From assembly GCF_001953635.1 (NCBI RefSeq), contig NZ_MEJH01000002.1, positions 124,001-188,000 on the forward strand: DNA of 64,000 bases, in the 5' to 3' direction. The stretch is from Alteromonas abrolhosensis (GTDB lineage Bacteria > Pseudomonadota > Gammaproteobacteria > Enterobacterales > Alteromonadaceae). The position numbers and the translations under genes were made by a program. Positions 53,277 through 63,421 of the stretch are shown one piece after another. Positions within the stretch are counted from its first letter, which is position 1. Every line of letters begins with the position of its first letter. The notes beneath the pieces are model-generated. The model saw nothing but the letters and a program-made list of their open reading frames with translations, searched no databases and was not told the origin of the DNA.

Positions 53277-55202
53277 TTAACTATTATCAGTGACATCTTG
53301 GCTAAGCGCCAGTTTTAGCAAACTTTCTTGTAACGCTTCAACGGTAACTGGCTTAGTGACAATGTCGTCCATACCTGCTTCCTTGAAGGATACGTGACGC
53401 TCTTTAAACGCTTCTGCGGTCAGCCCTATGACAGGGGTCTTACTAAGCTCCCCTTCTAATTTGCGTATGCGCTTCGTTGCTTCAATACCATCCATTACCG
53501 GCATGTGTACATCCATGAAAACAACATCAATTCCACCTTCTTCAACTCGCGCGGCGGCTTTTAACCCATTATCCACATGCTCAACATCACAGTTGAGCTG
53601 CTCTAAAAGCGCCTGCGCAACGACGGCGTTAATCGCATTATCTTCTGCCAATAGAACTTTAATACCCGCGGGCAAACTAGCGCGCTCCGCTTGTCGGGCG
53701 GAATCTGAATCAGCTGCCGACTCCACCTTGCGTCGCGACTGCACGCTTGCGGTAACCGTAAAGCATGAGCCTTCCCCGACTTTACTTACTACTTTAATGT
53801 CGCCGCCTAGTATCTGGGCTAGCTGCTTAGCAATCGCTAAGCCCAATCCCGTACCGCCATACTTTCGCGTTATAGACGAATCGGATTGAGTAAATTTATC
53901 AAAAATATGCTCAAGCCTGTCTGGCTCAATACCAATGCCGGTATCTTTAACTGCAATCACCAAACGGTTATCACTCACGGTGTCTGTTGATGGCTGCTTA
54001 AGTTTGGCAGTGATACTCACAGTCCCTTTGTGAGTAAATTTAATGGCGTTGCTGACCAAGTTAATAATGATTTGGCGAAGCTTAGTGATGTCACTGATTA
54101 CAGCCACAGACTCCATGTTCTTACTGCTGTAGATCAACCGGGTACTGTTGGCGCTGGCATTCGTGCCCAGCAACGTAATGAGGTCGTTTAGCATAGCGTC
54201 GAGGTCAAACTCTGTTACATCGACCTCTGTCATACCCGATTCAATTTTTGAGAGGTCCAGAACGTCGTTAATGACAGTAGCTAGGATAGACGCCGATGAC
54301 TTCAAATCACTGGCGTATTGGTGCTGCTTATCTGATAGCGGTGTATCAAGAAGTAGCGTTGCTAGCCCCTGGATGCCGTTTAGCGGGGTACGAATTTCGT
54401 GGCTCATAACCGCGAGGAAATCTGTTTTTGCCCGGTTGGCCTGTTGCGCTTCGTCAACATATTGCTCGATTTCGCCAGACATTGCCTCTACATCTCGCGC
54501 CAAACTCCCTAGTTCATCATTTTGCTGTAAATCGATGTTGACCTTCTTGTGATCAACGGCAATACGGCTCGCTGCAGATTTTATTTTTTCGATAGGAGAT
54601 ACAACGAATACTTGCGTAACTCTTCCCATTAATAAGCTAACGATAACGACTGCGAACAGCGTCACTAACGACGTTAGCCAAGCAATAGTAGATAACGACG
54701 ACTGCAATGAATCTGCGGGTTGTAAAACGGTGACTTTCCAATTCCACGGTGCAAATTCAGAACACGCAAATAACACGTCAGCGTCATTGATGGTTGACTC
54801 GCCAAACGCCACCTGCCTGCGGGCAATGGTCGCTATCGTTGCATTCTCGGCACTGGGCACAAGCGTATGCTCCATTGTACTAAACACAACCGTATCAGTA
54901 CTTTTATCACTTATAGCAAAGTGACGGTCAGTGGCTTGCTGTAACGACTTTAACTCTTCAAACACTTCCTTTTGATAAGCCTCGCGAAACACCGGCACAT
55001 TCTCTAGACCTGATTCAATAAGCAGCTCTCGCCGTTCGTCGATAATTTCTAAAACATTTAGAGTAAGCGTTTGAGTAAGAAGCTGATATTCCCTCTCGCG
55101 CACTGAATCGTACGCTGTTAAATAAGCCCAATATCCTGTGAGCGTCATTCCAATAAGTAATATTGGAATGTATATAACCAGCAGTTTCGTTTTAATCCGC
55201 AT
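53277..55202 (-). CDS. Hybrid sensor histidine kinase with receiver domain
   Basis: A 641-residue sensor kinase. Membrane helix 1 (8-28), a periplasmic sensor (about 30-170), helix 2 (172-194) and HAMP (195-250) lead to HisKA with His268 in 'MSHEIRTPLNG'. The ATPase has 'NLVSNAIKF', 'DTGIG' and 'GTGLGLAI'. The C-terminal receiver ('KVLLAEDNAINAVVAQALLEQL', phospho-Asp in 'VFMDVHMPVMDG') completes a hybrid kinase. No separate response regulator or phosphotransfer gene is adjacent. A substrate-binding-protein gene is 19 bp upstream, so the sensor probably listens to that protein. Confidence 0.93.
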   Translation of the reverse strand: MRIKTKLLVIYIPILLIGMTLTGYWAYLTAYDSVREREYQLLTQTLTLNVLEIIDERRELLIESGLENVPVFREAYQKEVFEELKSLQQATDRHFAISDKSTDTVVFSTMEHTLVPSAENATIATIARRQVAFGESTINDADVLFACSEFAPWNWKVTVLQPADSLQSSLSTIAWLTSLVTLFAVVIVSLLMGRVTQVFVVSPIEKIKSAASRIAVDHKKVNIDLQQNDELGSLARDVEAMSGEIEQYVDEAQQANRAKTDFLAVMSHEIRTPLNGIQGLATLLLDTPLSDKQHQYASDLKSSASILATVINDVLDLSKIESGMTEVDVTEFDLDAMLNDLITLLGTNASANSTRLIYSSKNMESVAVISDITKLRQIIINLVSNAIKFTHKGTVSITAKLKQPSTDTVSDNRLVIAVKDTGIGIEPDRLEHIFDKFTQSDSSITRKYGGTGLGLAIAKQLAQILGGDIKVVSKVGEGSCFTVTASVQSRRKVESAADSDSARQAERASLPAGIKVLLAEDNAINAVVAQALLEQLNCDVEHVDNGLKAAARVEEGGIDVVFMDVHMPVMDGIEATKRIRKLEGELSKTPVIGLTAEAFKERHVSFKEAGMDDIVTKPVTVEALQESLLKLALSQDVTDNS

Positions 55203-55221
55203 ACTTACTTCTAATCAGGCC

Positions 55222-56244
55222 TTATTGATACACATGTTTTTTAGATAACTTCAGATAACTTGAAGGGATGGGCAACTGTAGTTTTATTGCCGTTGATACA
55301 TTAACCGCTACAGTGTACGTATCCATCTTATCGACGGGAATGTCTCTCGCCGATTTTTTCTCAAGAATGAGTTTTGCCTTCCGTGCTGCTGATTTTCCGA
55401 TACTTGCAGGCTCAGACACAACGCCAAGAAGCGCTCCTTCTTTCACCGAAGAAATGCTTTCCGCAAATAATGGGAGTAAGCCGGTTTTTTCTTTTACTTT
55501 CGTGACTAAACCTTTTGATTCAGCTAGCGGGCCTGATGAAAGCCAATAACCATCTAATTCACCTGCTTTTTGCTGCAAGCTGCTAATAATACTGTCAGTC
55601 ATTTCAAGCAGACCGTCATCGCCTTCTAAATAGGGCGTACTAACAGCAACGAGATTGATATTCTCATAGTCATCATTAAGTGCCAGCAATTGATTCACCA
55701 AGTTGCTAGAAGATGGGTACGTAGAATGGACTAGCCCAATAGTAAAGGGAGATGAGGGTTTAGAGGCTCTCAAGACGCCCTCTAACATGTCTAGTTTCAC
55801 CTTAGCATCTAGCACGTGTGACTCGCCTGTCATATTACGCTCACTAACTGCGCCGATAGCAGGCACAATTCCCTCCTCCACAGGAGCAGAAACCACCATA
55901 AAAAGCTTGGGTGTATCGAGAAATTCTTCTGACGCGTTTAGCGCACGTGTGGCGAGTGTGGCCACGGATACGATCAGGTCAGGAGCAGGGTTCTGCGCAA
56001 GTTCGACAAGGATCTCCTTGGCGCGGACTTCAGAGCCTTCTGCGTTGTACGTGGTTACGCTTATCTCGTATTCCGGCATAATTCGTACTAGCTCTTTTTC
56101 GAACTCAGCACGAGACTCGGAAACCACCGGAACGGGCAGCGTTTCAAGAACAATAAGGTCTAAAGCTTCTTTCTCAGACGCAGCGCTTACCTCCGACACC
56201 AGCGAAAAGAAGGCAAAGCATAAGGAAAACCAGACCTTTGTCAT
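55222..56244 (-). CDS. Periplasmic binding protein (ABC_sub_bind family) paired with the hybrid kinase
   Basis: A 340-residue exported protein. I take ATG 56244 (AGGA upstream; signal MTKVWFSLCFAFFSLVSEVSAA). The body ('VRAKEILVELAQNPAPDLIVSVATLATRALNASEEFLDTPKLFMVVSAPVEEGIVPAIGAVSERNMTGESHV', 'IGLVHSTYPSSSNLVNQL') is the ABC_sub_bind (PF04392-type) fold, similar to TrpX-like proteins. No permease or ATPase is nearby; instead the kinase follows 19 bp on. This suggests a sensing protein rather than an import receptor (inference). Confidence 0.85.
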   Translation of the reverse strand: MTKVWFSLCFAFFSLVSEVSAASEKEALDLIVLETLPVPVVSESRAEFEKELVRIMPEYEISVTTYNAEGSEVRAKEILVELAQNPAPDLIVSVATLATRALNASEEFLDTPKLFMVVSAPVEEGIVPAIGAVSERNMTGESHVLDAKVKLDMLEGVLRASKPSSPFTIGLVHSTYPSSSNLVNQLLALNDDYENINLVAVSTPYLEGDDGLLEMTDSIISSLQQKAGELDGYWLSSGPLAESKGLVTKVKEKTGLLPLFAESISSVKEGALLGVVSEPASIGKSAARKAKLILEKKSARDIPVDKMDTYTVAVNVSTAIKLQLPIPSSYLKLSKKHVYQ

Positions 56245-56368
56245 GAATGTAGTCCTACCACAACTAACTGAAATTACGCACATATGGACGTATCATAAGG
56301 TTATTCGATGGGCATTCATAGAGGAAGTTATAACCATACAGTCAACACAGGTAATAACCTCCTGCAGT

Positions 56369-57355
56369 CTAAGAGGCGATTTCTGCAAATGCATTGACGC
56401 TGAATAAGCGCGCCTCAATATCATAAATTGGCATCGACACGATAATTTCATCAATGCCTGTTGCTTCAACAAAATGATGCAACTTGTTTTGCACTGTTTC
56501 TTTGGAGCCCACCAGCGCATACCTAAGCACATTCGATAGCATTGCTTCATCTGTCGCGGTGCAATACTCATCAAAGTTACGCATAGGCTTGGCGAAAGGT
56601 TTATTTAGTCCACGGCGCATGTTCATAAATTGTTGCTGAACCGAAGTGAACAAATATTTTGCGTCTTCGTCGGTTTCGGCAATCACCACCATAACACCCG
56701 CCATCGCTTTCGGCGCTGACAATTGCGATGAGGGTTTAAACATATTGCGATAAACATGAAGCGCATCAAATAGCGCATCGGGCGCAAAGTGCGAAGCGAA
56801 CGAATATGGCAGCCCCATTTTTGCTGCCACTTGGGCGCTGTACAAGCTAGAGCCCAGCAACCACAGCGGCACATGAGTATTTGCCCCAGGTACCGCAACA
56901 ATTGGCTGACCCTCTTGCGGTGTACCCAAGTAATGCTGAAGTTCTCGAATATCTTCTGGATAACTGTCTACATCGCTTTGTAAATTACGACGAAGCGCCC
57001 TTGCAGTCGCCATATCCGTGCCTGGTGCACGACCAAGACCGAGCTCAATGCGATTAGGGAATAATTCAGCCAAGGTGCCAAATTGTTCAGCAATGACCAA
57101 AGGTGCATGATTAGGCAGCATAATACCGCCCGCACCAACTTTAATCGTAGAGGTGGCATTGGCAATGTGCGCTAACACTACCGAAGTGGCGGAACTGGCT
57201 ACGCCATGCATACCGTGGTGTTCAGCCAACCACACGCGCTCATAGCCACTGCGCTCTGCTTCCATAGCCATTAGCTTTGAATTCTTCAGCGCGTCTTTTA
57301 CGCCAAACCCTTCCGATATCGGCGCTAAATCTAGCAGTGAATAAGGTATCGCCAT
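56369..57355 (-). CDS. LLM-class flavin-dependent oxidoreductase (luciferase-like)
   Basis: A 328-residue soluble enzyme. I use ATG 57355 with GAGG upstream rather than 57367. '[13 protein letters not shown]', '[77 protein letters not shown]' is the bacterial-luciferase-like fold of the MsnO8/YhbW group. Likely an FMN-dependent monooxygenase whose substrate is unknown. It sits between the sensor genes and glmS without an obvious partner. Confidence 0.92.
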   Translation of the reverse strand: MAIPYSLLDLAPISEGFGVKDALKNSKLMAMEAERSGYERVWLAEHHGMHGVASSATSVVLAHIANATSTIKVGAGGIMLPNHAPLVIAEQFGTLAELFPNRIELGLGRAPGTDMATARALRRNLQSDVDSYPEDIRELQHYLGTPQEGQPIVAVPGANTHVPLWLLGSSLYSAQVAAKMGLPYSFASHFAPDALFDALHVYRNMFKPSSQLSAPKAMAGVMVVIAETDEDAKYLFTSVQQQFMNMRRGLNKPFAKPMRNFDEYCTATDEAMLSNVLRYALVGSKETVQNKLHHFVEATGIDEIIVSMPIYDIEARLFSVNAFAEIAS

Positions 57356-57551
57356 GTTGCCTCGCAATGTTTAAACCGTGTAATTACTCATAAGTATGAC
57401 CTTACTTCCTGTTTTACAACGGCGCTGCATAGCAAAGTAAGACGGATGGAGAGGGTTTATCGATGAAGTGAAGGTTGTTTAAAAAGCAGTGAGGCTTAAA
57501 CCTGGGGCACGCTGTTTGACTGCAGGCCAATATTCACCTTAGTTAAATAAG

Positions 57552-57582
57552 AAAGCCTGCGATTTAGTCAATCGCAGGCTTT
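57552..57582. terminator. 13-bp hairpin downstream of glmS
   Basis: AAAGCCTGCGATT (57552-57564) and AATCGCAGGCTTT (57570-57582), TAGTC loop. The minus strand reads on into CTTATTTAAC; a moderate terminator for glmS. Confidence 0.75.
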
Positions 57583-57618
57583 GTATGTGAGCGTTACTAA
57601 GTGTGTTAGCAGCGGGCT

Positions 57619-59451
57619 TTACTCTACCGTCACCGACTTCGCCAAGTTACGCGGCTGGTCAACGTCTGTGCCCTTAATTAGCGCTACGTAGTAGCTTAAT
57701 AGCTGTAGCGGTAAGGTATAGATGATAGGTGCAATTGGCGCTTCACAGTGCGGTACGTCAATAACACGCATGGTTTCATCACCCTCAAACGCGGCATCCT
57801 TATCAGCAAAAACGTACATAATACCGCCACGGGCACGCACTTCTTCAACGTTCGACTTCAATTTTTCAAGCAGTTCATTATTCGGTGCAACCACAATTAC
57901 TGGCATTTCGTCATCAATTAGCGCAAGTGGGCCGTGCTTCAGCTCACCTGACGCATACGCTTCAGCGTGAATGTAGGAAATCTCTTTAAGCTTAAGCGCC
58001 CCTTCCATAGCGATAGGGTATTGATCGCCACGACCTAGGAATAAACTATGGTTTTTATCTGCGAATTCTTCAGCTAAATCTTCGATTCCGCCTGTGATAG
58101 CTAGCGTTTCTTCAAGCTTGGCAGGTAGGCTGTGAAGTGCAGAGACAATAGCTTTGCTATCAGCATCTGTCATGCCGTTTTCTTTGCCTAGCGCAAGAGT
58201 TAGCATTAAGAACGCAGTTAGCTGAGTAGTGAACGCTTTAGTAGATGCTACGCCAATTTCCGCGCCAGCACGGGTCATAAATGCAAGGTCTGACTCGCGT
58301 ACCAATGACGAGCCCTGAACGTTACAAATGGTCAAACTCGACATATAGCCCAGCTCTTTTGCCAAGCGAAGTGCAGCCAACGTATCGGCTGTCTCACCTG
58401 ATTGAGAGATAGTAATAAGCAGGCTGTTTGGATGCACAACTGACTTGCGGTAACGGAACTCTGATGCAATCTCTACATTGCACGACACATTTGCATATTG
58501 CTCTAGCCAGTAGCGCGCCGTCATACCCGCATGGTAGCTGGTACCACAGGCAATAATTTGTACATGCTGTACTTTTTTGAATATCTCGTCAGCACCTTGA
58601 CCAAATACATCAGCGGTTAGTCCGTTTTCGTCAATACGATCTTTAAGCGCGTTGCGCACAACAGTTGGCTGCTCGTGAATTTCCTTAAGCATGTAGTGGC
58701 GGTAACCCGCTTTGTCACCGGCATCGTGCTCGATATTCGACTCAATCACTTCGCGTTCAACAGCGTTACCTTCTTTATCGAAGATTTTAACGTCGCGACG
58801 CGTAATCTCTGCCACATCGCCTTCTTCTAAAAAGATGAAGCGGCGTGTTACCGGCAATAATGCCATTTGGTCCGAAGCAATAAAGTTTTCGCCAAGACCT
58901 AAACCAATTACAAGCGGGCTGCCTGAACGCGCAACGACTACGCGGCTAGGATCTTCTTTATCCATGATGACGGTGCCATACGCACCGTGGAATGTTTTAA
59001 CGGCACTTTGCACAGCGTCTAGTAAAGTCTTACCTGACTTAAGCTCTTCGTGAACGGTATGTGCAATGGTTTCTGTGTCGGTGTCGCTGGTAAAGGTATA
59101 GCCCTGCTCTTTTAACTGCGCTTTTAAGTTAACGTAGTTTTCAATAATACCGTTGTGAACAACAGCTACACGTTCAGTTGAAAAGTGAGGGTGCGCGTTC
59201 GCTTCGGTCACACCACCGTGCGTTGCCCAACGGGTATGAGCAATACCGGTTGTGCCCAAAGCATCACCTTCTGCAACCGCATCAGCAAGCTCTTGTACTT
59301 TACCTGTACGGCGAATACGAGTTAGCGTTCCGTCGCCTTGCAATAGCGCCACTCCAGCTGAATCATAGCCGCGATACTCTAGTCTTTTTAAACCTTCTAA
59401 TAGGATTTCAACCACGTTACGCTCAGCTACAGCGCCAACAATTCCACACAT
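57619..59451 (-). CDS. glmS: Glucosamine-fructose-6-phosphate aminotransferase
   Basis: A 610-residue GlmS (E. coli 609). Cys2 of 'MCGIVGAVA' is the glutaminase nucleophile; the N-terminal glutamine amidotransferase domain covers residues 1-240, and two SIS domains follow ('[17 protein letters not shown]', '[17 protein letters not shown]'). The C-terminus '[11 protein letters not shown]' is the expected tail. It makes glucosamine-6-phosphate, the entry to cell-wall amino sugars. A DeoR regulator gene lies immediately upstream (2-bp gap) and glmU is 2.4 kb away. No GlmS ribozyme or sRNA target site was recognised in the short gap. Confidence 0.97.
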   Translation of the reverse strand: MCGIVGAVAERNVVEILLEGLKRLEYRGYDSAGVALLQGDGTLTRIRRTGKVQELADAVAEGDALGTTGIAHTRWATHGGVTEANAHPHFSTERVAVVHNGIIENYVNLKAQLKEQGYTFTSDTDTETIAHTVHEELKSGKTLLDAVQSAVKTFHGAYGTVIMDKEDPSRVVVARSGSPLVIGLGLGENFIASDQMALLPVTRRFIFLEEGDVAEITRRDVKIFDKEGNAVEREVIESNIEHDAGDKAGYRHYMLKEIHEQPTVVRNALKDRIDENGLTADVFGQGADEIFKKVQHVQIIACGTSYHAGMTARYWLEQYANVSCNVEIASEFRYRKSVVHPNSLLITISQSGETADTLAALRLAKELGYMSSLTICNVQGSSLVRESDLAFMTRAGAEIGVASTKAFTTQLTAFLMLTLALGKENGMTDADSKAIVSALHSLPAKLEETLAITGGIEDLAEEFADKNHSLFLGRGDQYPIAMEGALKLKEISYIHAEAYASGELKHGPLALIDDEMPVIVVAPNNELLEKLKSNVEEVRARGGIMYVFADKDAAFEGDETMRVIDVPHCEAPIAPIIYTLPLQLLSYYVALIKGTDVDQPRNLAKSVTVE

Positions 59452-59453
59452 AA

Positions 59454-60263
59454 TTATTCTCCACTCGGCGCAGCAATAAGTACTGTCACGCCCTGATTTT
59501 CAATATTAAATTTGTCTTCATCACTAATGCCTTCATCAGTGATCAAAACAGAAATGTTTTTCCAGCTCAGCTCAAGATTAGGCATTTTATGCGTCAATTT
59601 CTTTGAACTAGCTAATACCACGACCTTACTGGCCGCTTCGGCCATAGCACGGGTTACCCCAATAAGTTCGTTAAAGGTAGTGGTGCCCCTGTTCACATCT
59701 ATGCCCGCGGCACCAATAAATGCAATATCAAAACTATAGGCACTAACCAACTGTTCAGCCATCGCGCCTTGAAATGACTGAGATTGCGCATCCCATGTGC
59801 CTCCCACCATTAATACTGTAGGCTCTTTATCACTTTGGGTAAGATAATTGGCAGTGGATAACGTGTTGGTCATTACCACTAAATCGTCGATTTTTGCCAG
59901 ATGGGGCAAGACTGATGCGGTGGTAGAGCCGCAATCTATAACTAGCTTACTGCCTGGTTTAACCAAGCTCGCTGCGAGTTGCCCTATAGCGTTAATTGAT
60001 GGGCTAGTAGTTGAATTCGCGAAAGGGTCACTGGTAATAGGTTGTGAGAGGTCAGAAATTGCACCTGTATCGGGTACAGGCACTGCGCCACCAAACTGTC
60101 GAATTAGCAAACCTTGCTGTGATAGCGCTGCAAGATCTTTTCTTATCGTGACTTCAGACGTAGCAAAACGCACGGCCAAATCTTCAACTTGTGATTGACC
60201 ATGTGCTTTCACCCACGCCACTATTTGTTGGCGGCGATGTTCAACTGATTTACTACTTTTCAA
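59454..60263 (-). CDS. DeoR-family regulator of glmS
   Basis: A 269-residue DeoR repressor: N-terminal winged helix ('[52 protein letters not shown]') and a sugar-phosphate-sensing SIS-like C-domain ('[21 protein letters not shown]', '[11 protein letters not shown]'). DeoR proteins are released or enhanced by sugar phosphates. It is cotranscribed with glmS (2-bp gap), so I infer it senses an amino-sugar phosphate and controls glmS and itself. Two GAAAG boxes 21 bp apart lie upstream. In several gammaproteobacteria a DeoR gene takes this position in place of NagC. Confidence 0.9.
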   Translation of the reverse strand: MKSSKSVEHRRQQIVAWVKAHGQSQVEDLAVRFATSEVTIRKDLAALSQQGLLIRQFGGAVPVPDTGAISDLSQPITSDPFANSTTSPSINAIGQLAASLVKPGSKLVIDCGSTTASVLPHLAKIDDLVVMTNTLSTANYLTQSDKEPTVLMVGGTWDAQSQSFQGAMAEQLVSAYSFDIAFIGAAGIDVNRGTTTFNELIGVTRAMAEAASKVVVLASSKKLTHKMPNLELSWKNISVLITDEGISDEDKFNIENQGVTVLIAAPSGE

Positions 60264-60372
60264 TACAACCTCGATGCTTTTGTGGATGTTTTACTAAGCT
60301 TCGCTTATAGCGATAGCCATAGTAAATGAGCTGAAGAAAAGCCCTAGAACCAATCCACAAACAAACCCATAA

Positions 60373-60408
60373 CTTTCAAAACGAAAGCTATAAATTTTAA
60401 AGTGAAAG
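60373..60408 (-). promoter_or_regulatory. Candidate DeoR operators upstream of the regulator-glmS unit
   Basis: A CTTTC (60373-60377) and two GAAAG boxes (60383-60387 and 60404-60408) whose starts are 21 bp apart, two helical turns. DeoR-family operators are typically repeated GAAAG/CTTTC elements. The gap 60264-60447 also holds the likely promoter. Confidence 0.45.
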
Positions 60409-60447
60409 CATCGTAAGTTAAATTGAAATGGCGATCAAGCTAATTGT

Positions 60448-61488
60448 TTAATTAAACGTCAATGTTTTCTTTTGATCGCTCGCTTTTATGGCTAACTCAA
60501 TGACTTTAATAACAGGTACAACAGTGCTCGCGTCTGCTGGTGAGAAATTACCGTCTTCAATGGCATGGGCAAGACGATTGAAGAATGTCAGGTATTCACC
60601 TTTCAACGTTTTGACCGTCTCTTCAACTAGCTCACCACTTTCGTTAACCACAGCTAGTACGCCATGCTGTTCTTCGTTTGTATTTGCCCAGTTTTCGTCG
60701 TCAAACGATAGCTCTGCACGAAGCTGATCTTCCTGAGGGTCTAAATAAAATTTACGGTAGCTGCCCTTAGTACCTTGCAAGTCGTAGCGCAATGTCGCGC
60801 TGGCCTGAAAGGCGGAGCTGCCAAGCTTTACTACTTTGTCGCTGTAGTGCAGCGTAATAGCGAACGTGTCGTCTGACTGCCCGTTCTCTCGAAGAGCCAC
60901 AATGTTAGCCGACACTTCTTGTGGCTCGCCGAATAGCTGTATCGCTTGGTCTACTAAATGCGGGCCTAAATCCCAAAAGATGCCGCTACCTGGCCCTGCA
61001 TTTTCACGCCATCTATCCCGAGGTACTGGACGAAACCGGTCGAATCGGCTTTCCAAGCGTTTAATCTCGCCAAGTTTTCCATCGTTAATTAGCTGCTTAA
61101 TCGTAAGAAAATCGCCATCAAAACGTCGGTTGTGATAAACACAAAGCTGTCTATTTTGCGCTTGTGCGAGCTCTACTAGCGCTTCTGCTTCTTCACTATC
61201 TAATGTAAATGGCTTTTCTACTAATACGTGACAACTGTGCTCTAATGCCAGTTTCGCCTGTGGCCCGTGAAGGTGGTTTGGAGTGGTAATAACCACTAAG
61301 TCTACATCGTGAATTTTAAGCGCTTCTTCCAACGAGCCATACACTTCGGCGTGGGGCAAGACTGCTTTAACCGCATCGGGCTTTGAAGAGATAACTACAT
61401 CGACAGAGAACTGCGGCAGATAATTTAGAAACGGTAAATGAAAGGTTGTAGCGGAAAACCCAAAGCCCACTAGTAGTGTAGATATCAT
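60448..61488 (-). CDS. Gfo/Idh/MocA-family oxidoreductase
   Basis: A 346-residue NAD(P)-dependent dehydrogenase. I use ATG 61488 with AAGGAG upstream; the longer frame (61530) has none. The Rossmann motif 'TLLVGFGFSATTFH', the catalytic Lys in 'HVLVEKPFTLDSEEAEALV', and the substrate-side 'WRENAGPGSGIFWDLGPHLVDQAIQLFGEP' mark the family. Substrate, likely a sugar, is unknown. It lies between the glmS regulator and glmU. An imperfect palindrome (CACTATC 61532, GATAGTG 61549) sits upstream of its promoter region. Confidence 0.9.
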   Translation of the reverse strand: MISTLLVGFGFSATTFHLPFLNYLPQFSVDVVISSKPDAVKAVLPHAEVYGSLEEALKIHDVDLVVITTPNHLHGPQAKLALEHSCHVLVEKPFTLDSEEAEALVELAQAQNRQLCVYHNRRFDGDFLTIKQLINDGKLGEIKRLESRFDRFRPVPRDRWRENAGPGSGIFWDLGPHLVDQAIQLFGEPQEVSANIVALRENGQSDDTFAITLHYSDKVVKLGSSAFQASATLRYDLQGTKGSYRKFYLDPQEDQLRAELSFDDENWANTNEEQHGVLAVVNESGELVEETVKTLKGEYLTFFNRLAHAIEDGNFSPADASTVVPVIKVIELAIKASDQKKTLTFN

Positions 61489-61825
61489 TGCAGCTCCTTG
61501 TATTACGTAAATCTTGAGGTAAGTGAACACACACTATCAGTAATAGTAGATAGTGAGAACCCGGAAAGGTTCATTATTTGAAAGACATAAGAAGGTGGAA
61601 AGCTGGAATAGTTTATTGTACGTCCACATACCAAACGCTAGTTCTAGACGCTTGCTTTAATCGTTTATTCCAGCCGCCTACTTGAGCCTTTTGTTTTGCT
61701 CGTTCATTTAATTAGGCGCTATTTTGGATAGAACCGAAGAAGACATCGGGCCAGCAAATCATAGCTTTTGTTTGCCAGCCCTAATTCTTGAGTTAAAGCT
61801 TAAGTAGCCTTGCGGGGGAACGTCT
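61489..61825. other. Intergenic, 337 bp, with hairpins
   Basis: The region upstream of the oxidoreductase gene and downstream of glmU. It carries CACTATC-N10-GATAGTG (61532-61555), a long-range stem GCTGGAATA (61602-61610) with TATTCCAGC (61666-61674), and a GGCCAGCAAA/TTTGCCAGCC-type stem near 61750-61782 that may end the glmU transcript. No protein gene seen. Confidence 0.55.
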
Positions 61826-63184
61826 TTATTTCTTAGTCGGACGAGGCCAATTAGGAATGTTGCGCTGCTTTCCTCGCGCAACGGCTAATGCGTCTTCGTC
61901 TACTGTCGAAGTGATCACTGAGCCAGCACCTACGGTAGCGCCTTTGCCGATATTTACCGGTGCTACAAGCGATGAGTTTGAGCCGATAAAGGCATTTTCG
62001 CCAATGACGGTTTTGGACTTGTTCACACCGTCATAGTTACAGGTAATTGTACCTGCGCCAATGTTCGCTTTGGCGCCCACTTCAGCGTCGCCCAAGTAGG
62101 TTAGGTGATTTGCTTTCGCCCCTTCACCCAAAATGGTTTTCTTCATTTCTACGAAGTTACCCACCTTGGCATTTTTCTGCATTACTGCACCAGGGCGTAG
62201 TCGCGCGAAAGGCCCAACCGTACAGCCTTCACCTACACTAGCCTCTTCAACAATAGAATTTGCTTCAATTACGGCGTTATCGGCAATGGTACAGTTGCGC
62301 AAGATACAGTTAGCGCCAATTGAAACGTTGTTACCCAGGGTAACCTTCCCTTCAACAATAACGTTTACGTCTATCACTACGTCGTTACCGTTTTCGAGCT
62401 GCCCACGCAAATCAAACCTTGCTGGGTCTAACAGAGTTACACCATTAGTCATTAGCTCATCAGCTTGGCGACGCTGAAGCGCACGCTCAAGGTTAGCCAA
62501 CTGCAAACGGTTGTTAACCCCTTCAACCTCTACCGCAGACTGTGGCTGTGCAGACTGAATTCGCTTGCCTTCAGCCGCAGCCATGGCAATAACGTCGGTA
62601 AGATAATACTCACCTTGCGCGTTATCATTGCTTAGCTCGCCCAACCAGCGCTTAAGATCTGCACCAGACATCATCATCATGCCGGTGTTAATTTCTTTAA
62701 TCTCACGCTGTGCATCAGTGGCATCTTTGTGTTCAACAATTGCAGTAATATTGTCATTTTCACGAATAATGCGCCCCATACCTGTTGGGTCATCTAGGTT
62801 AACGGTCAACAATGCTAAGTCGCAGCTTTCTTTTGCCGTTTTCAGCGCACTTAACGTTTCTTCTCGAATAAGCGGAGCATCGCCAACCAGAACAAGTACG
62901 TCTTCATTATCTTTAATGTGAGGAGCCGCTTGCTGAACGGCGTGACCTGTGCCTAGTTGCTCGGCCTGTAGACACCAGTTTAGATTATCTTCAATAATCG
63001 TTGCCTTAAGCTGGTCGCCTCCGTGACCATAGACCAAGTGAATATTGTCAGCACCCAGTGATTTTACTGTGTTGATAATACGCTGCACCATAGGTACGCC
63101 ACCTACTTTGTGTAACACCTTTGGCAACGACGATTTCATACGAGTACCTTTACCCGCTGCTAAAACAACCACTGAGAAAGCCAT
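61826..63184 (-). CDS. glmU: Bifunctional UDP-N-acetylglucosamine pyrophosphorylase / glucosamine-1-phosphate N-acetyltransferase
   Basis: A 452-residue GlmU (E. coli 456). The N-terminal uridylyltransferase domain opens with '[28 protein letters not shown]'; the C-terminal left-handed parallel beta-helix has hexapeptide repeats ('[30 protein letters not shown]', '[13 protein letters not shown]'). It makes UDP-GlcNAc, the last shared step for peptidoglycan and LPS. Unlike in many gammaproteobacteria it is not adjacent to glmS here; an oxidoreductase and a DeoR gene lie between. Confidence 0.97.
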   Translation of the reverse strand: MAFSVVVLAAGKGTRMKSSLPKVLHKVGGVPMVQRIINTVKSLGADNIHLVYGHGGDQLKATIIEDNLNWCLQAEQLGTGHAVQQAAPHIKDNEDVLVLVGDAPLIREETLSALKTAKESCDLALLTVNLDDPTGMGRIIRENDNITAIVEHKDATDAQREIKEINTGMMMMSGADLKRWLGELSNDNAQGEYYLTDVIAMAAAEGKRIQSAQPQSAVEVEGVNNRLQLANLERALQRRQADELMTNGVTLLDPARFDLRGQLENGNDVVIDVNVIVEGKVTLGNNVSIGANCILRNCTIADNAVIEANSIVEEASVGEGCTVGPFARLRPGAVMQKNAKVGNFVEMKKTILGEGAKANHLTYLGDAEVGAKANIGAGTITCNYDGVNKSKTVIGENAFIGSNSSLVAPVNIGKGATVGAGSVITSTVDEDALAVARGKQRNIPNWPRPTKK

Positions 63185-63421
63185 ATAATTCCTTTATTTC
63201 GCAAAGAGAATGAAAATTGTCGCATAGTGTAACCAAGGGACCGCCATATGTCAGCGATTGATTGGGGTTAAAACGACAGCAAAAAAGTGTAAAATCTAGG
63301 TGTTTTCCTTCATTGTCATTTAGTCTAAAGTTGAGGATAGTCACCTAGTAGTTCATTATTGCAACAGGTATACTTACCGACATAGGTAAAGTTCAGTCAG
63401 GCAAGGGAGCATGCGTAGTCT

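Noticed and set aside
53428-54552. Plus-strand frames of 153 and 134 codons
   Set aside because: Both are antisense to the hybrid histidine kinase, which has all kinase motifs.
55703-56407. A 234-codon plus-strand frame
   Set aside because: It is antisense to the periplasmic binding protein and the end of the luciferase-like gene.
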